From assembly GCF_017874715.1 (NCBI RefSeq), contig NZ_JAGGLR010000020.1:62001-126000 (forward strand): a DNA stretch of 64,000 nucleotides, in the 5' to 3' direction. The translations under genes and the position numbers were made by a program. Below are positions 56,631 through 64,000 of this stretch, piece by piece (position 1 is the first letter of the stretch; each line of letters starts with the position of its first letter). The stretch is from Streptomyces iranensis. GTDB lineage: Bacteria > Actinomycetota > Actinomycetes > Streptomycetales > Streptomycetaceae. Below the pieces are notes generated by a model, which was not told the DNA's origin, did not search any database, and worked only from the letters and a program-made list of their open reading frames with translations.

Positions 56631-57494
56631 TTGGCCGACAAGACGATGACGGCCGAGGAGGCCGTCGGCCGGATCCACAGCGGTATGACGGTCGGCATCG
56701 GCGGCTGGGGGTCACGGCGCAAGCCCATGGCGCTGGTCCGCGCCCTGCTGCGGTCGGAGGTCACCGATCTGACCGTGGTCTCCTTCGGCGGCCCCGACGT
56801 CGGGCTGCTGGCCGCCGCCGGGAAGATCCGCAAGCTGGTGACGGCGTTCGCGACGCTCGACTCGATCCCCCTGGAGCCGCACTTCCGGGCGGCGCGCGAG
56901 CGGGGGGACATCGAACTGGCCGAACTGGACGAGTCGATGATGATGTGGGGGCTGACCGCCGCCGTGCACCGGCTGCCGTTCCTGCCCGTCCGCGCGGGCC
57001 TCGGCTCGGACGTCATGGCGGTCAACCCCGGGCTGCGGACGGTGACATCGCCGTACGAGGACGGTGAGGAGCTGGTGGCGGTGCCCGCGCTGCGGCTGGA
57101 CGTGGCGCTGGTGCACCTCAACCGGGCGGACGCGCGGGGCAATGGGCAGTACCTCGGGCCGGATCCGTACTTCGACGACCTGTTCTGCGAGGCGGCCGCC
57201 GAGGCCTATCTCTCCTGTGAACGCGTCGTCGCCACCGCCGAGTTCGCGGACGCGGGCGGTCCGCAGACGCTGTTGGTCAAGCGGCACGCGGTGACCGGGG
57301 TGGTCGAGACCCCGGGAGGCGCACACTTCACCTCCTGCGTCCCCGCCTACGGACGGGACGAGGCGTTCCAGAGCGCGTACGCCAAGGCCGCCGCCGACCC
57401 GGAGGCGTGGCGGGAGTTCACGAAGCGGTTTCTGTCCGGGGACGAGGAGCGGTACCGGGCCGCGGTGGCGGCGTTCGGGAGGGAGGGCACATGA
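56631..57494 (+). CDS. ipdA: IpdA, COCHEA-CoA hydrolase alpha subunit (CoA-transferase fold)
   Basis: The 287-residue protein opens MADKTMTAEEAVGRIHSGMTVGIGGWGSRRKPMALVRALLRSEVTDLTVVSFGGPDVGLL and has LPFLPVRAGLGSDVM, VPALRLDVALVHLNRADARGNGQYLGPDPYFDDLF and VVETPGGAHFTSCVPAYGRDEAFQ. These match IpdA (Rv3551), which with IpdB hydrolyses the last steroid ring although it has a CoA-transferase fold. The TTG start at 56631 aligns with the mycobacterial N-terminus; ATG 56646 is an alternative. It follows echA20 by 6 bp and overlaps ipdB by 4 bp. Confidence 0.9.
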   Translation: MADKTMTAEEAVGRIHSGMTVGIGGWGSRRKPMALVRALLRSEVTDLTVVSFGGPDVGLLAAAGKIRKLVTAFATLDSIPLEPHFRAARERGDIELAELDESMMMWGLTAAVHRLPFLPVRAGLGSDVMAVNPGLRTVTSPYEDGEELVAVPALRLDVALVHLNRADARGNGQYLGPDPYFDDLFCEAAAEAYLSCERVVATAEFADAGGPQTLLVKRHAVTGVVETPGGAHFTSCVPAYGRDEAFQSAYAKAAADPEAWREFTKRFLSGDEERYRAAVAAFGREGT

Positions 57495-58231
57495 CCGGTG
57501 GGGTGACCCGGGCCGAGTACTGCGTGGTGGCCTGTGCCGAGGCATGGCGGGGCGACGGGGAGATCCTGGCCGCCCCGATGGGCGCGGTGCCCAGGGTCGG
57601 CGCCCGGCTGGCCAGGCTCACCTTCGCGCCCGAGCTGCTGCTGACGGACGGCGAGGCGATGATCGTGGGCGGCGATCCGGAGGTGGTGGAGGGGTGGCTG
57701 CCGTACCGGGCGCATCTGGCGCTGGTCACCGGCGGCCGGCGCCATGTGATGATGGGCGCGAGCCAGATCGACCGCTACGGCAACCAGAACATCAGCTGTA
57801 TAGGCGACTGGAAGCGGCCCAGGCGGCAGCTGCTGGGGGTGCGGGGAGCGCCGGTCAACACCCTGAACAACCCCACGAGTTACTGGGTGCCCCGGCACTC
57901 GCGGCGGGTCTTCGTCGAACGTGTCGACATGGTGTGCGGGGTGGGTTACGACCGGGTGGCAGCCGCGGGGCCGGCCGGGGCCCGCTTCCATGACCTCCGG
58001 TGTGTGGTGACCGATCTGGCGGTCCTCGACTTCGCCACGCCCGACCGCACCCTGCGGGTGCGCTCCCTGCATCCGGGGGTGACCGCCGAGGCGGTGCGGG
58101 AGGCCACCGGCTTCCCTCTCGACATCGCCGACGACGTCCCGTGCACCCGGGAGCCGACCCCCGCCGAGCTGCGGCTGATCCGGGAGGTCATCGACCCAAA
58201 GGGGGCCCGCGAGCGGGAGGTGCCGTCCTGA
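57491..58231 (+). CDS. ipdB: IpdB, COCHEA-CoA hydrolase beta subunit (CoA-transferase fold)
   Basis: The 246-residue subunit starts in an ATGA overlap with ipdA. It has YCVVACAEAWRGDGEILAAPMGAVPRVGARLARLTFAPELLLTDGEAMIVGG, RRHVMMGASQIDRYGNQNISCIGDW, RQLLGVRGAPVNTLNNPTSYWVPRHSRRVFVERVDMVCGVG and RSLHPGVTAEAVREATGFPLDI. The fold and order are those of class I CoA-transferase beta subunits, and the pairing with an IpdA-type alpha subunit and EchA20 marks it as IpdB (Rv3552). Confidence 0.9.
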   Translation: MTGGVTRAEYCVVACAEAWRGDGEILAAPMGAVPRVGARLARLTFAPELLLTDGEAMIVGGDPEVVEGWLPYRAHLALVTGGRRHVMMGASQIDRYGNQNISCIGDWKRPRRQLLGVRGAPVNTLNNPTSYWVPRHSRRVFVERVDMVCGVGYDRVAAAGPAGARFHDLRCVVTDLAVLDFATPDRTLRVRSLHPGVTAEAVREATGFPLDIADDVPCTREPTPAELRLIREVIDPKGAREREVPS

Positions 58232-59289
58232 TGGAGACCCCGCTGACCCGGCTCGTCGGGGTGCGCCATCCGGTCGTCCAGACGGGCATGGGGTGGGTGG
58301 CCGGGCCCCGGCTGGTGTCCGCCGTGGCGAACGCCGGGGCGCTGGGCATCCTGGCCTCCGCGACCATGTCGCCCGAGCGGCTGCGCTCGGCCGTGCGCGA
58401 GGTCGCCGCCCGCACCGACGCGCCCTTCGGCGTCAATCTGCGCGCCGACGCCGGGGACGCCGGGGAGCGGGTGCGGATCATCGTCGAGGAGGGGGTGCGG
58501 GTCGCCTCGTTCGCGCTGGCTCCCAGGCGTGAACTGATCGACCGGCTGAAGGACGCGGGCGTGGTGGTCATCCCGTCCGTGGGCGCCCGGCGCCACGCGG
58601 AGAAGGTGGCGGACTGGGGCGCGGACGCGGTGGTGGTGCAGGGCGCCGAGGGCGGTGGCCACACCGGGCAGGTGGCCACCACCGTGCTGCTCCCCCAGGT
58701 CGTGGACGCGGTGGACATCCCGGTCGTGGCCGCGGGCGGCTTCCATGACGGACGGGGGCTGGCGGCCGCGCTCGCCTACGGGGCGGCGGGGATCGCCATG
58801 GGCACCCGCTTCCTGCTCACCTCCGACAGCACGGTCCCGGACGCGGTGAAGGCGCGCTATCTGGCGGCGGCGGTCGCCGATGTCACCGTCACCACGGCGG
58901 TCGACGGACTCCCCCACCGGATGCTCCGCAGCGAGCTGGTCGACTCCCTCGAGCGCTCCGGCCGCGCCGCCACGCTTCTGCGCGCCGTGCGCCACGCGGC
59001 CGCGTTCCGGCGGCTGGCCGGGCTGAGCTGGCCGCGGATGGTGCGCGACGGGCTGGCGATGCGGCACGGCAAGGACCTCACCTGGAGCCAGGTGCTGCTG
59101 GCCGCCACCACCCCGATGCTGCTGAAGGCGTCGATGGTGGACGGCCGCACCGACACGGGGGTGATGGCCTCAGGACAGGTGGCCGGGGTGATCGAGGATC
59201 TGCCCTCCTGCGCGGAGCTGGTGGACCGGATCATGGCCGAGGCCGCGACGACCCTGGACCGGCTGACCGGCGGTCGTACAGTGGGGTGA
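58231..59289 (+). CDS. ipdC: IpdC-like NAD(P)H-dependent flavin oxidoreductase (nitronate monooxygenase family)
   Basis: The 352-residue FMN-binding TIM barrel starts with a 1-bp TGATG overlap after ipdB: LTRLVGVRHPVVQTGMGWVAGPRLVSAVANAGALGILAS, then FGVNLRADAGDAGER, DAVVVQGAEGGGHTGQVATTVLLPQVVDAVDIPVVAAGGFHDGRGLAAALAYGAAGIAMGTRFLLT. This is the 2-nitropropane dioxygenase-like fold to which mycobacterial IpdC (Rv3553) belongs. IpdC is reported to remove a hydroxyl/reduce a HIP-derived CoA ester. Its place as last gene of the set supports the name. Confidence 0.87.
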   Translation: METPLTRLVGVRHPVVQTGMGWVAGPRLVSAVANAGALGILASATMSPERLRSAVREVAARTDAPFGVNLRADAGDAGERVRIIVEEGVRVASFALAPRRELIDRLKDAGVVVIPSVGARRHAEKVADWGADAVVVQGAEGGGHTGQVATTVLLPQVVDAVDIPVVAAGGFHDGRGLAAALAYGAAGIAMGTRFLLTSDSTVPDAVKARYLAAAVADVTVTTAVDGLPHRMLRSELVDSLERSGRAATLLRAVRHAAAFRRLAGLSWPRMVRDGLAMRHGKDLTWSQVLLAATTPMLLKASMVDGRTDTGVMASGQVAGVIEDLPSCAELVDRIMAEAATTLDRLTGGRTVG

Positions 59290-59327
59290 AAGCGGCCAGA
59301 CCATGACACGGGTAATGGGAGGTCGTC

Positions 59328-60830
<1,503 letters not shown>

Positions 60831-60942
60831 CGACCGACCTGCCGGTGGCGGCCTGACGCGGCGGTGGCCGGGTGGCCGGAAGGCCGCGCGGACGGGGCGG
60901 GCCACCTGCCGCGGGTGGGCGGTGCGGGCATAGTGTGCGTCC

Positions 60943-61941
60943 ATGATCTCGCAACCCCCCCTCCTCACCGTGGCCGACGGCGTGCACATCTGGTCCCCGA
61001 CCCCGAGCGCCGGCTGGGGTCTGGCCAACTGCGGTCTGATCGTCTCGCCCGACGGCCACGCCGCCTGGATCGACAGCCCCTACGACCGCCGGATGGCCGG
61101 TGAGTTCCTCGAACACAGCCGTGCCCTGCTGCCCGACGGGGGCCGGATCGAGCGGGTGATCGTCACCCATGCCAACGGCGACCACCTGTGGGGCGCGGAG
61201 GTCGTACCGGACGCGGAGATCGTGGCCACCCGTGAGGCGCTCGGCCACATCGAGTACGAGCCCTCGCCGCAGCAGCTGCACGGCCTGGTGCACGGCAGCG
61301 ATCCGGCGACTCCGCTCGGCTGGTACCTCCAGCGGCACTTCGGGCGGTTCGACTGGTCCGCCACCGAGGTGGTCGAGCCGACGCTCACCTTCGTGGGCGA
61401 ACTCGACCTGCGCGTGGGACAGGTGCCGGTACGGCTGTTCAGCCTGGAGTCCGCGCACACCGAGGGCGATCTGGTGGCGTATCTGCCGCGGCAGAAGGTG
61501 GCGTTCACCGGCGATGTCATCTTCGCCTCCGGTCCGCAGGACCCCGGCGACCACGCGGTGCACTGGGCGGGCCCGCTGGACAATGTGATCGCCGCGTGCG
61601 AACGGGTGCTCGGGACCGGGGCCGAGGTGATCGTCCCCGGCCATGGGCCGGTCCTCGACCGGGAGGGGGTCCGCGGCCACATCGGCTATCTGGAACATCT
61701 GCGGGACCGCACCCGGCAGCTGCACACGGCCGGGGTACCGGCCCTGGAGGCCGCCCGCGCCCTGATCGCCGAGAACACCTATCCGTCGCTTGGCCTGCCC
61801 GAGCGGCTGGTGATCACGGTGGGCTCGGAGTACCGGCATCTGAACGGTGCCGAGGAGGCGGCGGACCTCGTGGCCGCCATGGCCGACCTGGCCCAGGTGG
61901 CATGGGAGCGGCGCGAGGGCGCGCAGGCGCCCTCGGCCTGA
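60943..61941 (+). CDS. MBL-fold metallo-hydrolase with HxNxDH variant motif
   Basis: The 332-residue protein has the lactamase-B fold: GWGLANCGLIVSPDGHAAWIDSPYD, metal motif VTHANGDHLWGAE, further ligands in SLESAHTEGDLVAYLPRQKVAFTGDVIFA (His, Asp) and EVIVPGHGPVLDREG (His). The usual HxHxDH is H-A-N-G-D-H, so one ligand His is Asn, which is seen in some quorum-quenching and SDR-type relatives but makes the metal site uncertain. Reaction is unknown. It lies 112 bp after gltD and ends 8 bp before the convergent SpoIIE gene. Confidence 0.88.
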   Translation: MISQPPLLTVADGVHIWSPTPSAGWGLANCGLIVSPDGHAAWIDSPYDRRMAGEFLEHSRALLPDGGRIERVIVTHANGDHLWGAEVVPDAEIVATREALGHIEYEPSPQQLHGLVHGSDPATPLGWYLQRHFGRFDWSATEVVEPTLTFVGELDLRVGQVPVRLFSLESAHTEGDLVAYLPRQKVAFTGDVIFASGPQDPGDHAVHWAGPLDNVIAACERVLGTGAEVIVPGHGPVLDREGVRGHIGYLEHLRDRTRQLHTAGVPALEAARALIAENTYPSLGLPERLVITVGSEYRHLNGAEEAADLVAAMADLAQVAWERREGAQAPSA

Positions 61942-61949
61942 CCACCTGG

Positions 61950-64000
61950 TCACCGCAGGGCGCGCGCCGCGGCCGGGAGGTCCTGCTCGGTCCAGATGAT
62001 CTTGCCCTGGCTGGTGTAGCGGGTGCCCCAGCGCTGGACCATCTGGGCGACGAGGAACAGTCCGCGTCCACCCTCGTCGGTGATGGCCGCCCGGCGCAGA
62101 TGGGGCGCGGTGGTGCTGCCGTCGGCCACCTCGCAGATCAGCGCCCGGTTGCGCAGCAGCCGCAGCCGTACGGGGCCCACGGCGTGCCGGATGGCGTTGC
62201 CGAGCAGCTCGCTGACCACCAGCTCGGTGGTGAAGGCGGCCTCCTCCAGATTCCACTCGGCCAGGGTGCGGGCGACGGCCGCCCGCATCCGGGCCACCAC
62301 CTCGGGGTCGGCCGGGAGGTCCCACGAGGCCACCCGGCGCGCGTCCAGCGCGGTGGTACGGGCAATGAGCAGACAGACGTCGTCGGTGCGGCGCGGCGAG
62401 AGCAGGGCGGCCATCACGGTGTCGCAGGCCCGCTCCGGGTCGGGGTCGGCATCGGTGAGGGCGTCCCGCAGCTGGTCGAGGCCGGTCTCGATGTCCCGCT
62501 CGCGGTCCTGGACCAGCCCGTCGGTGTAGAGGACGAGGCGGCTTCCCTCGGGCAGCTCCGTCTCGGCCGCCTCGTAGAGCCGTCCGCCGAGCCCCAGCGG
62601 CGGTCCCGCGGGCAGGTCGAGGAAGGTCACCGAGCCGTCGGGACGGACCAGGGCCGGGGGCGGATGACCGGCCCGCGCCAGGGTGCAGTGCCGGGAGACC
62701 GGGTCGTAGACGGCGTACAGACAGGTGGCCCCGGCGGCCCCGGCGCCGGGGCCCGTGGCGGTCTCCTCCCGGTCGAGCTGGTCGACCACGTCGTCGAGCC
62801 GGGCGAGCAGCTCATCGGGGGGAAGGTCCACGACGGAGAAGTTGCGCACGGCGGTGCGCAGCCGGCCCATGGTCGCGGCGGCGTGCAGTCCGTGGCCGAC
62901 GACATCGCCGACCACGAGGGCGACCCGGGCCCCGGACAGCGGGATGACGTCGAACCAGTCGCCCCGCACCCCGCCGGGGGCGGGCAGATAGCGCTGGGCG
63001 GCCACGACGGCCTGCTGCTCGGGGCGGCCGCGCGGCAGCAGGCTCTCCTGGAGGGCCAGGGTGGTGGCGTGCTCGCGCGCGTAGCGGCGGGCGTTGTCGA
63101 TGGCGACGGCCGCCTGACCGGCCAGCTCCTCGGCGAAGGTCCGGTCCTCCTCGTCGAACGGCGGGGTGTCCCCCGAGCGCCAGAACGCGACCTGGCCCAG
63201 CCGGACGCCGCGCGCGCTGAGCGGCACGGCCAGCAGCGAATGGATGCCGTACTCCACCGCCCACCCCAACCGCTCCGCCTGGGGCTTCCAGTCGGGCGAG
63301 GACACCAGCTCGTCCACGGGGAACAATCGCGCCTTGCCGGTGCCCCCGGCCCGCTGGGTGACGGGGAAGGACGAGACGCGCTCACCGACCCGGCGCAGCG
63401 GGGGATCCTGCCGGATGCCTCTGAAGGCCGCCCGGCGCAGCGGCGACTCCCGGTCGCCCGGCTCCTCGCCGCGCAGGACGGCCTCGTGCAGATCGACGGT
63501 GGCGTAGTCGGCGAAGCGCGGCACGGCGACCCGGGTCAGTTCCTGGGCGGTGCCTTCCATGTCGAGGCTGCTGCCCACGCGGACCCCGGCCTCGTACAGC
63601 AGCTGGAGGCGTGCGTAGGCCCGGTCGGCCTTGTCCGTCAGGGCGCGCAGCTCGGTGCTGTCCCGCAGGGTGGCGACGCTCCCCCAGGGCTGTCCGCCCC
63701 GTTCCGCCGGGCGCTGGTTGACCGCCAGCAGCCGGTTCCCGACCTCGTACACCTCGTCGGTGGCCTCGCGGCCGGAGGCGAGCAGCCCGGCGAACTCCGG
63801 GGGCAGGCCGACGTCGGTGATCTGCCGTCCGTGCGCGCCGGGTGCGAGACCCAGCAGGAGCAGCGCCTCGTCGTTGGCGAGCAGCAGCCGTCCCTCGTCG
63901 TCGAGGATCAGCACCCCCTCCCGGACCGAGCGCAGCACGGCGTCGTGGTGTTCGTACATCCTGGTGATCTCGGCGGGGCCGAGCCGGTGGGTCTGCCGCC
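61950..64000 (-). CDS. SpoIIE family protein phosphatase with PAS, GAF and HATPase domains, 5' end outside window
   Basis: The frame remains open from the stop at 61950 to the window edge, and codons before ATG 63959 (LGPAEITRMYEHHDAVL) match the conserved region upstream of such proteins, so the gene extends beyond 64000, probably into a membrane sensor domain. Seen in order are a PAS-like domain (VLILDDEGRLLLANDEALLLLGL), a GAF domain (LQLLYEAGVRVGSSLDMEGTAQELTRVAVPRFADYATVDL ... AGQAAVAIDNARRY), the PP2C/SpoIIE phosphatase (VRGDWFDVIPLSGARVALVVGDVVGHGLHAAATM ... VLYTDGLVQDR), and a C-terminal anti-sigma-type ATPase (TTELVVSELLGNAIRHA ... DEGGRGLFLVAQMV). It probably dephosphorylates an anti-anti-sigma factor. 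Confidence 0.92.
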   Translation of the reverse strand, partial: RQTHRLGPAEITRMYEHHDAVLRSVREGVLILDDEGRLLLANDEALLLLGLAPGAHGRQITDVGLPPEFAGLLASGREATDEVYEVGNRLLAVNQRPAERGGQPWGSVATLRDSTELRALTDKADRAYARLQLLYEAGVRVGSSLDMEGTAQELTRVAVPRFADYATVDLHEAVLRGEEPGDRESPLRRAAFRGIRQDPPLRRVGERVSSFPVTQRAGGTGKARLFPVDELVSSPDWKPQAERLGWAVEYGIHSLLAVPLSARGVRLGQVAFWRSGDTPPFDEEDRTFAEELAGQAAVAIDNARRYAREHATTLALQESLLPRGRPEQQAVVAAQRYLPAPGGVRGDWFDVIPLSGARVALVVGDVVGHGLHAAATMGRLRTAVRNFSVVDLPPDELLARLDDVVDQLDREETATGPGAGAAGATCLYAVYDPVSRHCTLARAGHPPPALVRPDGSVTFLDLPAGPPLGLGGRLYEAAETELPEGSRLVLYTDGLVQDRERDIETGLDQLRDALTDADPDPERACDTVMAALLSPRRTDDVCLLIARTTALDARRVASWDLPADPEVVARMRAAVARTLAEWNLEEAAFTTELVVSELLGNAIRHAVGPVRLRLLRNRALICEVADGSTTAPHLRRAAITDEGGRGLFLVAQMVQRWGTRYTSQGKIIWTEQDLPAAARALR

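Overview
The window is high-GC actinobacterial chromosome, almost certainly Streptomyces. Codon third positions are strongly G/C, GTG and TTG starts are common, genes are packed with ATGA/TGATG overlaps, and the content is typical of Streptomyces: contractile injection cluster, conservon-type roadblock proteins, Rpf-type muralytic enzyme, family 2 encapsulins and SpoIIE phosphatases. No tRNA, rRNA, CRISPR array, insertion sequence or prophage was seen.

Layout. 1-4180: edge of an extracellular contractile injection system (eCIS) locus (sheath, an unknown gene and a DUF4255 gene, all minus) with a divergent small ORF and a BTAD/SARP-type regulator. 4254-12337: ABC exporter with a divergent MarR gene sharing one operator, an L,D-transpeptidase lipoprotein, a heterodimeric ABC exporter with one ruined ATP site, and a DUF457 membrane protein. 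12474-23504: DUF3516 helicase, acyl-CoA thioesterase II, DUF6397 protein, two orphan roadblock genes, F420/PPOX enzyme, zinc alcohol dehydrogenase, methyltransferase, and a PadR gene divergent from an alpha/beta hydrolase with a perfect palindrome between them. 23646-27895: SNF2 helicase translationally coupled to a SWIM zinc-finger protein. 28186-33504: plant-sugar block (pectinesterase, xylA, xylB, ROK regulator). 35354-38246: tandem pair of family 2B encapsulin shell genes with cyclic-nucleotide-binding-type inserts. 38642-43614: GMC oxidoreductase, then a quinone-oxidoreductase/two-ACAD operon behind a TetR-type operator. 43856-48160: complete egtABCD ergothioneine operon. 48429-54057: Rpf/LysM/M23 enzyme with a CRP-type site upstream, FAD oxidoreductase, patatin, serine hydrolase. 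54058-59289: steroid C/D-ring module laid out as Rv3548c-Rv3553 in Mycobacterium tuberculosis. 59328-64000: gltD without gltB, an MBL-fold hydrolase, and the 3' part of a sensor/SpoIIE phosphatase gene.

The points most worth following are: (i) the two-shell family 2B encapsulin locus, with no clear cargo gene beside it and a xylulokinase 3.2 kb away; (ii) the eCIS edge; (iii) the compact ipdABC/echA20 steroid module and the separate heteromeric-type ACAD pair; (iv) several well-formed operators seen directly in the sequence (MarR, PadR, CRP-like, TetR-like); and (v) a recurrent pattern of short tandem duplications lying exactly over stop codons, plus in-frame minisatellites in protein linkers. 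Family assignments rest on reading motifs in the translations; no database search was possible.
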